A stretch of 54,145 bases of DNA from JAVBPE01 sp031549865 (GTDB lineage Bacteria; Bacillota_I; Bacilli_A; Acholeplasmatales; Anaeroplasmataceae). Within the stretch, counting starts at the first letter, position 1; each line of letters starts with the position of its first letter. The notes beneath the pieces are model-generated. The model was not told where the DNA came from. It did not search any database and saw nothing but the letters and a program-made list of their open reading frames with translations. Shown in pieces: positions 43,327 to 51,235 of the stretch. The stretch lies in contig JAVBPE010000020.1 of assembly GCA_031549865.1 (NCBI GenBank), positions 1-54,145 on the forward strand. The letters run 5' to 3'. Position numbers and translations under genes: made by a program.

Positions 43327-45780
43327 GTGCGAAAATTAATTATAGCAGTAATAAGCTTAATAGCATCAGTTTTTCTGTTCTATTTCTTTTTCTTAGATCT
43401 TTCTGATGAGTTTTTTTTATGGAATCTAAAAAATATAAGTCTATTTATTTTTTCACTTTCTACATTAATAACAAGTATTGTTTTCTTTGTTTTATTTCTT
43501 TTTAGAAATCATTCTAAAAAAGTAAAATGGTTAGAAAATAGATTAGAGCGTTGGAACAATATTTCTTATCACGTTAACCAAGCAGGAGATGAAGTATTTA
43601 ATAAACTTCCAGTTGGTATTTTAATTTATGATGATTTAGAAATAAAATGGGCTAACGATTATGCAAAAAGCTTATTCCAAAATAAATTAATTGATAATAA
43701 TTTAGAAGTAATTAATAAGAATTTGCTTGAAATGGCAGAAGACAAAATTTTAAATATGGTTATAAATATCAATGATAAATCTTATGATGTTATTCATAAT
43801 GTTAATAATAAACTAATGTATTTTTTTGATCAAACAGATCGCGAGAATATTAAGAAAAAATATAAAGAACGTACAACTGCAATTGGCATTATTGTAATAG
43901 ATAATTTAGATGAATCACTAAAAAAATTTGACATGCAAGAAAAAACTACAATTCGTGGGCAGTTTTTAGGAGAAATATCAGATTGGGTCAGTGATCATGA
44001 GGCTTATCTTCAATCAATTTCTGATGATCGTTTGGTAATGATATTAGATAGACATTCATTAGATAAGATGATTGATTCAAAATTTGATATATTGAATAAA
44101 GTAAGAGATATATCAAATAGAAACCATTTGCGTACTTCAATAAGCATAGGTATTGCCTGTTATGATACTAAAGAAGAAGAATTGGGATCTCTCGCTCAAA
44201 ATGCAATTGAATTAGCTGAAAAACGTGGTGGAGACCAAGTTGTTGTTAACGTTGAAAAAGAAAAAATTCAATATTTTGGTGGAAAAACAAATGCTTTAGA
44301 AAAAAATTCATTAGTTAATGCTCGTATGCAAACTTTGGCTTTAAAAGATGCGATTGAAAGTAGTAATAATATTATTATAATGACACATTTTTTAGCTGAT
44401 TGTGATGCGCTTGGCTCAATGATTGGTGTTTTAAAATTAGCGAAAAGTAGTAATAAAGATGCATATATTGTCTTTGATCCGACTAAAGCAGATACAACTG
44501 TTCAAAAATTATATAATAAACTTCAAATAGAAGAACCAGATTTATATTCGGATTTTATTGATTATGATGAAGCTATATCATTAATAAAACCAAATACATT
44601 ATTGGTAATTACAGATACTCAATCTCCTCGTATTGCTATGTTTCCAGATTTATTAAAACGTATTACTAGATTTGCAGTTATAGATCATCACCGCGGTGGG
44701 GAAAATGGATTTAAAGATCCGATAATGTCATATGTAGAAACATATGTTTCATCAACTGTTGAATTAGTGAGTGAAATGTTTATGTTCTATAATCAAAATA
44801 TTACATTAACTAGCCTTGAAGCTTCAATAATGCTTGCGGGTATTATTGTTGATACTAATAATTTTACATTTAGATGTGGTTCAAGAACATTTGAAGCAGC
44901 ATCAACTTTAAAAACTTTTGATGCAGATATGATTATGGTTAGAACGTTATTAAGAGAAAGCGTTACTATTGAGCAAGAACTTGCGAGTGCATTGTTAAAT
45001 GTTGATATTGTATTAGATAGATTTGCTATAGTAATGATTCCATCAGATAAAGAGGTTAAAGACCGTACAATGCTTGCTAAAATATCTGATCGTTTATTAG
45101 GAATTGAAGGCGTTGATGCATCGTTTACAATTGGAGCGATTGAAAATGAAAAAGCAATAGGAATTTCAGCTAGGTCGTATGAAGGCGTAAATGTTCAATT
45201 GATAATGGAAGAAATGGGCGGAGGCGGACATTTAAATAGTGCAGCTGCGCAATTATTTAATATCAGCACAATAGAAGTAAAAGATATGCTTTTAGAAATA
45301 TTAAAACGTGAGTATTATGAAGATGGAGAAGAAAAAATGAAAGTAATTTTATTAGCCGATGTTAAAGGCAAAGGAACAAAGAATTCGATAATTGATGTTC
45401 CAAATGGTTACGGTAATTATTTGTTAACAAACAAACTTGCAATAGTAGCTAGTGATGAAAACATCAATACTTTAAAAGAAAAAGAAGTTCAAGAAAAACA
45501 AGATTTAGAACAACGTCGCAAGTTATTAGAAAAACTTAAAACTGAAATTGAAACTAAATCAATTAATTTATATATTAAAATTGGAGCGGATGGTAAATTA
45601 TATGGAAGTATAACTACTAAACAAATTTGTGAAGAATTTGAAGCCCAAACTGGTATACATTTAGATAAGAGAAAAATAGAATTAGCAACTGATATAAATT
45701 CTGTTGGTATTTATAGCGCTACAGTAGCGTTAGATAAAGATATTATTGCATCAATTGAAATAAACGTCTTAGAAAAATAA
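43327..45780 (+). CDS. cyclic-di-AMP phosphodiesterase GdpP fused to ribosomal protein bL9
   Basis: An 817-residue open frame joins two proteins that are normally separate neighbours. Residues 1 to about 665 are GdpP: two membrane helices (about 5-25 and 36-60), a PAS-like domain, a degenerate GGDEF domain (about 160-310), the DHH domain (HFLADCDALGS near 350, VIDHHRGG near 455) and DHHA1 (GGGGHLNSAA near 637). It should cleave c-di-AMP. Residues 671-817 are a complete bL9 (MKVILLADVKGKGTKN, then GKLYGSITTKQI), 147 residues long. The start is GTG at 43327, five bases after GAGGTG. No stop separates the parts. An internal ATG with its own ribosome-binding site lies at the junction (see the separate entry). 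dnaB follows, as in the gdpP-rplI-dnaB order of Bacillus. Confidence 0.92.
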   Translation: MRKLIIAVISLIASVFLFYFFFLDLSDEFFLWNLKNISLFIFSLSTLITSIVFFVLFLFRNHSKKVKWLENRLERWNNISYHVNQAGDEVFNKLPVGILIYDDLEIKWANDYAKSLFQNKLIDNNLEVINKNLLEMAEDKILNMVININDKSYDVIHNVNNKLMYFFDQTDRENIKKKYKERTTAIGIIVIDNLDESLKKFDMQEKTTIRGQFLGEISDWVSDHEAYLQSISDDRLVMILDRHSLDKMIDSKFDILNKVRDISNRNHLRTSISIGIACYDTKEEELGSLAQNAIELAEKRGGDQVVVNVEKEKIQYFGGKTNALEKNSLVNARMQTLALKDAIESSNNIIIMTHFLADCDALGSMIGVLKLAKSSNKDAYIVFDPTKADTTVQKLYNKLQIEEPDLYSDFIDYDEAISLIKPNTLLVITDTQSPRIAMFPDLLKRITRFAVIDHHRGGENGFKDPIMSYVETYVSSTVELVSEMFMFYNQNITLTSLEASIMLAGIIVDTNNFTFRCGSRTFEAASTLKTFDADMIMVRTLLRESVTIEQELASALLNVDIVLDRFAIVMIPSDKEVKDRTMLAKISDRLLGIEGVDASFTIGAIENEKAIGISARSYEGVNVQLIMEEMGGGGHLNSAAAQLFNISTIEVKDMLLEILKREYYEDGEEKMKVILLADVKGKGTKNSIIDVPNGYGNYLLTNKLAIVASDENINTLKEKEVQEKQDLEQRRKLLEKLKTEIETKSINLYIKIGADGKLYGSITTKQICEEFEAQTGIHLDKRKIELATDINSVGIYSATVALDKDIIASIEINVLEK
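45337..45780 (+). CDS. rplI: 50S ribosomal protein bL9, possible internal translation product of the fusion gene
   Basis: Inside the fusion frame, an ATG at 45337 matches the normal first residue of bL9, and GGAGAA at 45325-45330 lies six bases upstream. Translation from here would give a standard 147-residue bL9 with the N-terminal rRNA-binding domain, the long connecting helix (about 40-75) and the C-terminal domain. A ribosome needs soluble bL9, whereas the fused form would be tied to the membrane. I infer that this internal start is used, either alone or with the fusion. The sequence alone cannot decide between them. Confidence 0.65.
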   Translation: MKVILLADVKGKGTKNSIIDVPNGYGNYLLTNKLAIVASDENINTLKEKEVQEKQDLEQRRKLLEKLKTEIETKSINLYIKIGADGKLYGSITTKQICEEFEAQTGIHLDKRKIELATDINSVGIYSATVALDKDIIASIEINVLEK

Positions 45781-45799
45781 AAGAAACAAGGTGATAACT

Positions 45800-47161
45800 T
45801 TGGAAAATGTTATTAAATCTATTCCCCATAATATCGAAGCCGAAATAGCTTTATTAGGATCTATATTATTAGATGAACAAGTTATTGTTGAAGCTAATGA
45901 TGAATTAACTTTTAATGATTTTTTTGATTTGAAAAATAAAACAATTTATAAAGCAATGATTAATTTATATGAAAATAAAATCACGATAGACGCTACTTCA
46001 TTAATTGGCGAATTAAAAAAAATGGATGCTTTTGACCAAATTGGCGGAGTAAACTATATAAATAGTATAATAACATTTAATTATACTACTTCGAATGTTA
46101 GCACTTATATTAGTTTGATTGTTGATAATGCTTTAAAACGTTATGCAATTGATGAATTAAAAAAATTATCCGATAGTGGTTATTTACAAGAATTATCGGC
46201 AACAGATTATTTAACTACAGTAGAACAAAAGGTTTATGAATTATCAAAAAGAAGAAAAACAGAAAATTTTACAAGAATAAATGACGTTGCCAAAAAAGTT
46301 AGAGAAAATATTGAATTAAATGCTCAAAAAACGAATAGTATTACTGGTCTTGATACAGGTTATCATGCATTGAATAGTATTACACTAGGATTTCAAAAAG
46401 AGAATTTAATTATTTTAGCAGCTCGTCCTGCCATGGGAAAATCGGCAATCGCCTTAAATTTAGCGGTTAATATAGCGGCAAATAATAAGGGTGGTAAAGG
46501 AACTGTTGCGATATTTTCTTTAGAAATGGGATCAGAACAATTAGTTGAAAGATTACTAGCAGCGGATGCTTCAATAAATTTAGGAACCATAAAAACTGGA
46601 GGACTTCAGGGAAATGAATGGCGAAGATTATCAACTTCAACTGCTCGCCTTGGAGAATTAAATTTATATTTCGATGATTCTTCTTTAATTACTGTCGCTG
46701 ATATTCGTGCAAAATGCCGTAAATTATCAGCAGAGGTTGGATTAGATTTTGTAGTTATCGATTATCTTCAATTAATTGAAGGCGATGGAGGCAATAAATC
46801 TAAACAAGAAGAGGTTTCAAAAATCTCTAGATCGTTAAAATTAATGGCTAGAGAATTGCAAATACCTGTTTTAGCTTTAGCTCAGTTATCGCGTGAAGTA
46901 GAAAAACGTGAGGATAAAAAACCAATAATGGCTGACCTTCGTGATTCAGGAAGTATTGAACAAGATGCCGATATTGTAATGTTTTTATATCGTGAAGATT
47001 ATTATTTAAAAGAAAAAAGTAACCGTCCTGATGAAGCCGACTTGATTATTGCGAAAAACCGTTCAGGGGCATCAGGAAAAGCATTGCCGTTTATATTCCA
47101 AGGTGGATATTCTAGATTTATTGAGAAAGATATTATTACGGATGCAGATTATAAAGATTAG
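45800..47161 (+). CDS. dnaB: replicative DNA helicase DnaB (DnaC in Bacillus naming)
   Basis: A 453-residue hexameric helicase. The N-terminal domain (SIPHNIEAEIALLGSILLDE) binds primase, and the C-terminal RecA-like domain has Walker A ARPAMGKSA (near 213), Walker B-like VVIDYLQLI and the DLRDSGSIEQDADIV block. It unwinds DNA at the replication fork. I chose TTG at 45800 because AAGGTG at 45787-45792 is seven bases upstream; GTG at 45791 lies inside that site. Follows the gdpP-rplI gene in conserved order. Confidence 0.95.
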   Translation: MENVIKSIPHNIEAEIALLGSILLDEQVIVEANDELTFNDFFDLKNKTIYKAMINLYENKITIDATSLIGELKKMDAFDQIGGVNYINSIITFNYTTSNVSTYISLIVDNALKRYAIDELKKLSDSGYLQELSATDYLTTVEQKVYELSKRRKTENFTRINDVAKKVRENIELNAQKTNSITGLDTGYHALNSITLGFQKENLIILAARPAMGKSAIALNLAVNIAANNKGGKGTVAIFSLEMGSEQLVERLLAADASINLGTIKTGGLQGNEWRRLSTSTARLGELNLYFDDSSLITVADIRAKCRKLSAEVGLDFVVIDYLQLIEGDGGNKSKQEEVSKISRSLKLMARELQIPVLALAQLSREVEKREDKKPIMADLRDSGSIEQDADIVMFLYREDYYLKEKSNRPDEADLIIAKNRSGASGKALPFIFQGGYSRFIEKDIITDADYKD

Positions 47162-47173
47162 AGGAGAATTACT

Positions 47174-48244
47174 ATGTTAGATCGTTTACGCATTATGGAA
47201 GAAAGATATGAGGAATTAAATAATTTACTTTCTGACCCTGATGTAGTTAGAGATATAAAAAAATTAACAACCTTATCTAAAGAACAAAGAAATTTAGAAA
47301 AAGTTGTTATGGTATATCGTGAATACAAAAAAACTTTAGATAGCATTCCGGATTTAAAAGAAATGAAACATTCTGATGATGAAGAAATGGTTGAACTTGC
47401 AACTATTGAACTTAGTGAAGCAGAAGAAAAAGTTGAAAAATACGAAGAAGAGATTAAATTATTATTATTACCAAAAGATCCTAATGATGATAAAAACGTT
47501 ATTGTTGAAATTAGAGGCGCTGTTGGTGGTGATGAAGCAAATATATTTGCAGGTGATTTATATAGAATGTATTCTAGATACTCAGAAGCCCGTGGATGGA
47601 AAATTCAAATTTTAGATGCAATGGTAGCTGAAATGGGAGGATATACACAAATTCAATTTATGGTTAGTGGAGAATCCGTTTATTCGTTTTTAAAATATGA
47701 ATCTGGAGCTCATCGTGTGCAAAGAGTTCCGGCGACAGAAGCTCAAGGACGCATCCATACTTCTGTTGCGACAGTTTTAGTTATGCCTGAAGCTTCTGAA
47801 ATAGATTTTGAGCTTAATATGAATGAAGTTAGAGTTGATACATTCTGTTCATCAGGACCTGGTGGTCAATCTGTTAATACAACATACTCAGCTGTTCGAG
47901 TTACTCATATTCCGACCGGCGTGAGTGTAGCCAGTCAAGTGCATAAATCTCAGCATGAGAATAAAGCAGCTGCAATAGCTTTATTAAAAGCTAGAATCTT
48001 AGATTCGATGATTCAAGAACAAGAAGAAAAAGAAGATGCAATGCGTCATTCATTAGTTGGCCGTGGAAATCGTAGTGAAAAAATAAGAACATATAATTAT
48101 CCACAAAACCGTGTTTCTGATCACCGCATTAATTTTACTATAAATAGGCTTGATGTTATTATGGAAGGTAAAATTGATTTAGTTATTAATGAATTAATAA
48201 ATGAAGATCAAAAGCGTCAATTATCAGCTGAAATCGCAGTTTAA
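47174..48244 (+). CDS. prfA: peptide chain release factor 1
   Basis: RF1 of 356 residues. The stop-codon reading PAT motif is in RVPATEAQGRIHTS and the catalytic GGQ is at about 230-232 (SSGPGGQSVNTT). RF1 ends translation at UAA and UAG. The GGQ glutamine is the target of PrmC, encoded downstream at 48795. GGAG precedes the ATG. A terminator follows. Confidence 0.98.
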   Translation: MLDRLRIMEERYEELNNLLSDPDVVRDIKKLTTLSKEQRNLEKVVMVYREYKKTLDSIPDLKEMKHSDDEEMVELATIELSEAEEKVEKYEEEIKLLLLPKDPNDDKNVIVEIRGAVGGDEANIFAGDLYRMYSRYSEARGWKIQILDAMVAEMGGYTQIQFMVSGESVYSFLKYESGAHRVQRVPATEAQGRIHTSVATVLVMPEASEIDFELNMNEVRVDTFCSSGPGGQSVNTTYSAVRVTHIPTGVSVASQVHKSQHENKAAAIALLKARILDSMIQEQEEKEDAMRHSLVGRGNRSEKIRTYNYPQNRVSDHRINFTINRLDVIMEGKIDLVINELINEDQKRQLSAEIAV

Positions 48245-48248
48245 TAAG

Positions 48249-48274
48249 AAAGTGATTAATGAATCACTTTTTTG
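48249..48274 (+). terminator. terminator after prfA
   Basis: AAAGTGATT and AATCACTTT pair around AATG, followed by TTTG and TTTT. Confidence 0.82.
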
Positions 48275-48325
48275 TTTTATTTAAATATTTTGAGATATAA
48301 TATAAATAGTTATAGGAGGATTTTT

Positions 48326-48574
48326 ATGAATAGTGGTCAAAATCAGTTTTTTGAATTTATTTTAAGTCGTACAAAAGAAGGTCATGAAGAAAAAATGATT
48401 AATACTTTGAAAGAATGTTTTGGAATGCAAAATGCTAATAATTTTAATAAAGAAGAATATGATAAAGCTTGCCTTGTAATTATTAACTGCTTAAAGCCAG
48501 AGCATGTTGATGAAGTATTAAATATTATGAACAAATTTGGTCAAAATCATATTTCTAAAAAGGACAAATACTAA
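48326..48574 (+). CDS. small protein of unknown function between prfA and prmC
   Basis: An 82-residue soluble protein, not recognised. It is mostly helical and charged (TKEGHEEKMINTLKECFGMQ, LKPEHVDEVLNIMNKFG), with two cysteines in the middle. AGGAGG lies five bases before the ATG at 48326, and a TATAAT at 48296-48301 with TTGTTT at 48272 gives it a promoter. Terminators sit on both sides, so it is a separate transcription unit inserted between prfA and prmC. Confidence 0.72.
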   Translation: MNSGQNQFFEFILSRTKEGHEEKMINTLKECFGMQNANNFNKEEYDKACLVIINCLKPEHVDEVLNIMNKFGQNHISKKDKY

Positions 48575-48592
48575 TTTATTTGTCTTTTTTTT
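48560..48592 (+). terminator. terminator after the small unknown gene
   Basis: AAGGACAAATA pairs with TATTTGTCTTT around CTAATT and is followed by a T-run. The 5' arm overlaps the end of the coding region. Confidence 0.72.
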
Positions 48593-48794
48593 GTTAAAAT
48601 TATTTTCATAAGAAAAATATTATATTATGGATAATTTTGTATAAAAAGAAAGAAAAATCTTAATGTCGAAATATTTGGAATATGATACACAGTTAGAAGA
48701 AGCAAATGAATATGTTTATTGTATTTATCTACAAATATCACCTGCGATATAGTAAATATGACAAAATTGTGATACAATTTTTTAAGGTGATAAT

Positions 48795-49649
48795 ATGAAA
48801 TATTTAGATTTATTAAAATATAGCGAAAATAAAATAATAAATGCGGATAAAGAACAAGGTGCAGCTTTAATAATATTAGAATATGTCTCAAAATTAAGTT
48901 CAGCGCAAATTTATGCAAATATGAATGAAAAAGTTAATGAAGAGATTATTAATTCGTTTAACGAAAAATTAGATAAGTATTTAATTGATAACATCCCTGT
49001 TCAATATATAGTGGGATATAGTTGTTTTTATGGTTATAATTTTAAAGTCAATAAAGATGTTTTAATTCCTAGATATGAAACTGAAGAATTAGTGGAAAAT
49101 GTTTTATATCGATATGATAAATTTTTTAATGGTCATAAAGTAAAAGTTGCTGATGTCGCTTGTGGGAGTGGATGCATTGGTATTACTCTAGCATTAGAAG
49201 AAAAAAACATGGATTTAACAATTACTGATATAAGCTTAGATGCATTAAAGATTGCAGAATATAATAGTGTTTCATTAGGCGCTAATGTTAAAATACTACA
49301 TGGGGATATGTTAAAGCCTTTAAAAGGAATGAAATTTGATATATTAGTATCAAATCCTCCTTATATTCCAGCGCAAGAATACGTTATGCCTTTGGTCAAA
49401 GATAATGAACCAAACATTGCTTTATTTGGTGGAGAAGATGGGATGTATTTTTATCGTATTATTTTAAAAGAATGTAAGGAGTATTTAAATGATAAAGCGA
49501 TAATAGCTTTTGAACATGCTTATGATAAAAAAGAAGAAATGATAGCTTTAGTAAATGAATGTCTTCCAAATGCCAAAGTTGAAGTTATAAAAGATTTAAA
49601 CCAAAAGGATCGAATGACATTTATATATATTGGTGATTTCAATGTCTAA
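48795..49649 (+). CDS. prmC: peptide chain release factor N5-glutamine methyltransferase
   Basis: A 284-residue SAM-dependent methyltransferase that methylates the GGQ glutamine of release factors. The N-terminal helical domain is followed by LIPRYETEELVE, SAM motif VADVACGSGCIGI (near 118) and catalytic SNPPYIP (near 187). Partner prfA lies just upstream. Start ATG follows AAGGTGATAAT. A TACAAT -10 lies at 48772-48777. It overlaps tsaC by 8 bases. Confidence 0.96.
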   Translation: MKYLDLLKYSENKIINADKEQGAALIILEYVSKLSSAQIYANMNEKVNEEIINSFNEKLDKYLIDNIPVQYIVGYSCFYGYNFKVNKDVLIPRYETEELVENVLYRYDKFFNGHKVKVADVACGSGCIGITLALEEKNMDLTITDISLDALKIAEYNSVSLGANVKILHGDMLKPLKGMKFDILVSNPPYIPAQEYVMPLVKDNEPNIALFGGEDGMYFYRIILKECKEYLNDKAIIAFEHAYDKKEEMIALVNECLPNAKVEVIKDLNQKDRMTFIYIGDFNV

Positions 49650-50196
49650 ATTATATATATTTCCAACCGATACAGTCTATGGCATTGGATGCTCGTTTTT
49701 TGATAAAAAAAATATAAATAGAATATATGAAATAAAAAAAAGAGACTTAAATAAACCTTTGGCAGTTTTATGCAGCTCATTAGAGCAAATTAAGACTTTA
49801 GCATATTTAAAACTTGATGATGAGAAATTGATTAGAACTTTTTTACCAGGAGCACTTACTATAATTTTAAAAACAAAGCAAGAAGTTTTTGAAAAAACCG
49901 GATATGAAACTGTAGGGGTTAGAATACCTGATTGTAAAGTGGCACTAGATTTAATTGAAAAGGTTGGACCAATGGCAACAACCTCAGTTAATGATAGTGG
50001 TGAGATTCCATTAAATGAATATGAAATAATTAAATTGAAATATATGGACACTGTTGATGAAATAATTAAACCAGATTTAAATTTTATTTCATCAAACAAA
50101 TCGTCAACGGTTATATTAAGTAGTGAATCAGGCATTAAAGTTATAAGAATTGGTGATATCAGCCTAGATGATATAAATGAGGCATTAAAAAAATAA
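49642..50196 (+). CDS. tsaC: threonylcarbamoyl-AMP synthase (Sua5/YrdC/YwlC family)
   Basis: A 184-residue YrdC-domain protein that makes threonylcarbamoyl-AMP for the t6A modification of tRNA. Motifs: FPTDTVYGIGC, the KKRDLNKPLAVL loop, FLPGALTIILK and VGVRIPDC, then MATTSVNDSG. It has the short single-domain form (E. coli TsaC-like), without the extra C-terminal domain of Bacillus YwlC. The ATG at 49642 follows GGTGAT; it overlaps prmC by 8 bases. Confidence 0.93.
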   Translation: MSKLYIFPTDTVYGIGCSFFDKKNINRIYEIKKRDLNKPLAVLCSSLEQIKTLAYLKLDDEKLIRTFLPGALTIILKTKQEVFEKTGYETVGVRIPDCKVALDLIEKVGPMATTSVNDSGEIPLNEYEIIKLKYMDTVDEIIKPDLNFISSNKSSTVILSSESGIKVIRIGDISLDDINEALKK

Positions 50197-50209
50197 TGTA
50201 TAACCCCCT

Positions 50210-50247
50210 TCCCTTTAGCACATACTACTGTTAAAGGGAGGTTTTTT
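50210..50247 (+). terminator. terminator-like hairpin joined to the spoIIR ribosome-binding site
   Basis: TCCCTTTAGCA (50210-50220) pairs with TGTTAAAGGGA (50229-50239), 11 bp with one G-T wobble, around CATACTAC. GG and six T follow and the next base starts the spoIIR ATG. The AAAGGGAGG ribosome-binding site is therefore partly buried in the 3' arm. It can end transcripts from prmC-tsaC and, if read through, hide the spoIIR start. Confidence 0.7.
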
Positions 50248-50739
50248 ATGAAGAAAAAAAGAAAATACTTAATCATAATATTTATAATAATTGCTTTATT
50301 TTTCGTTTTTATTAATAAAGAAACCTCAAACTCCGAAATCAGAGTAAGGGTTGTTCCAGCATCTAATGAAGAATGTGATTTAAAAATTAAAGAAGAAGTT
50401 GTTTTAATTGTAAGAGATTTCTTATATGAGAATTATAATGAAAATAAAAATAAATATATTAATAATATCAATTTAAGTTTAAATGAGTTTAAAAATGATT
50501 TAAATGAAAAATATAACGCAAAAGTTAGTTTTTCTAATTCTACTTTATATAATAAAACATATAATGATAAAGAACTTAAAAACGAAGAAACACTTTTATT
50601 TTTAGTAGTAATAGAAGAAGGTCAAGGAGATAATTGGTGGGGTTCTATTTATCCTAAATTTTTAGAGATTGAAAGTATAGATGAAGTAAAACATAAAAGT
50701 TATTTTGCTGAGTTGTTTAGCAGTTTATGGGGAGGATAA
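50248..50739 (+). CDS. spoIIR: stage II sporulation protein R (SpoIIR) homologue
   Basis: A 163-residue protein with an N-terminal membrane helix or signal (about 6-23) and a secreted domain. The SpoIIR signatures are IRVRVVPASNEECDLKIKE (matching IRxRVIANSDxxxDQxLKxK) and the C-terminal GDNWWGSIYPKFLEI (matching GxNWWCxxxPxLC). In Bacillus, SpoIIR is made in the forespore and signals across the membrane to the SpoIIGA protease, which activates sigma-E. Bacillus spoIIR also lies after prfA-prmC. It lacks the Cys pair of the usual WWC...LC motif. The start directly follows a strong hairpin. Confidence 0.85.
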   Translation: MKKKRKYLIIIFIIIALFFVFINKETSNSEIRVRVVPASNEECDLKIKEEVVLIVRDFLYENYNENKNKYINNINLSLNEFKNDLNEKYNAKVSFSNSTLYNKTYNDKELKNEETLLFLVVIEEGQGDNWWGSIYPKFLEIESIDEVKHKSYFAELFSSLWGG

Positions 50740-50740
50740 T

Positions 50741-51169
50741 ATGGCAAAAATTATTAAAATTGACGAAGGTAATTTATTTGAAGTAAAGGATTTTTTATTA
50801 AATGTTCCAGCAATTGAAACTATTGATGAAGAAATTTTATTAAATGGTGTTATTGCAAAAGAAGAAACTAAAATTATTGGCTGTTTATCATATGAAATAT
50901 TTGATAAAAATTGTTTAATTAGATATTTTGTTTTTAAAAAGGTATTAAATAACGAAGAAATAGAAGAACTATTTAAAGAATTAGAATTAAGCGCATTTAA
51001 AAAAAATTTAAATCAAATATTTTGCATTGCTAAAAACGAAATGGTAGAAAATTTATTCATTAACTTAGGCTTTGAAGTAGTAGATAAAAAGAATTTCTTT
51101 TTAGATGAAGTCTTGTTTGATGATTCGTTATTTCTCGCGTCATCTATTCTTAAAAAAAGGTTGAAATAA
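50741..51169 (+). CDS. GNAT-like protein (YwlB-type)
   Basis: A 142-residue protein. The pattern IIGCLSYEIFDKNCLIRYFVF followed by an EELFKELEL helix and the late FINLGFEVVDK resembles a small GNAT N-acetyltransferase fold (strand beta4, beta5 and the typical xxLGFxxxxK tail). The acetyl-CoA-binding Q/RxxGxG/A motif is not clear, so it may be inactive or bind another acyl donor. It follows spoIIR, where Bacillus has ywlA/ywlB. The ATG at 50741 follows GGAGG by five bases and lies one base after the spoIIR stop. Confidence 0.6.
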   Translation: MAKIIKIDEGNLFEVKDFLLNVPAIETIDEEILLNGVIAKEETKIIGCLSYEIFDKNCLIRYFVFKKVLNNEEIEELFKELELSAFKKNLNQIFCIAKNEMVENLFINLGFEVVDKKNFFLDEVLFDDSLFLASSILKKRLK

Positions 51170-51178
51170 GGTTATACC

Positions 51179-51207
51179 TTGCAAATATCTTCAAAATACT
51201 TTATAAT
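51179..51207 (+). promoter_or_regulatory. promoter of the cytoplasmic GH105 gene
   Basis: TTGCAA at 51179-51184, 17-base spacer, TATAAT at 51202-51207. A second TATAAT lies at 51213-51218. Confidence 0.65.
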
Positions 51208-51235
51208 TAACTTATAATGTAATAAGGAGATATTT

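Noticed and set aside
48663..48752. A 29-codon frame (MSKYLEYDTQ...) between the small unknown gene and prmC
   Set aside because: It has no proper ribosome-binding site, no recognisable motif and lies in an AT-rich spacer. It may be a remnant, but I cannot support it.
48625..48918. A 97-codon minus-strand frame across the prmC start
   Set aside because: Low-complexity Leu/His/Tyr-rich product, overlaps the promoter and start of prmC, no ribosome-binding site.
49677..50276. A 199-codon frame on the minus strand opposite tsaC
   Set aside because: It lies opposite a clear tsaC gene over nearly its whole length, shows no family motif and is explained by codon bias of the real gene.
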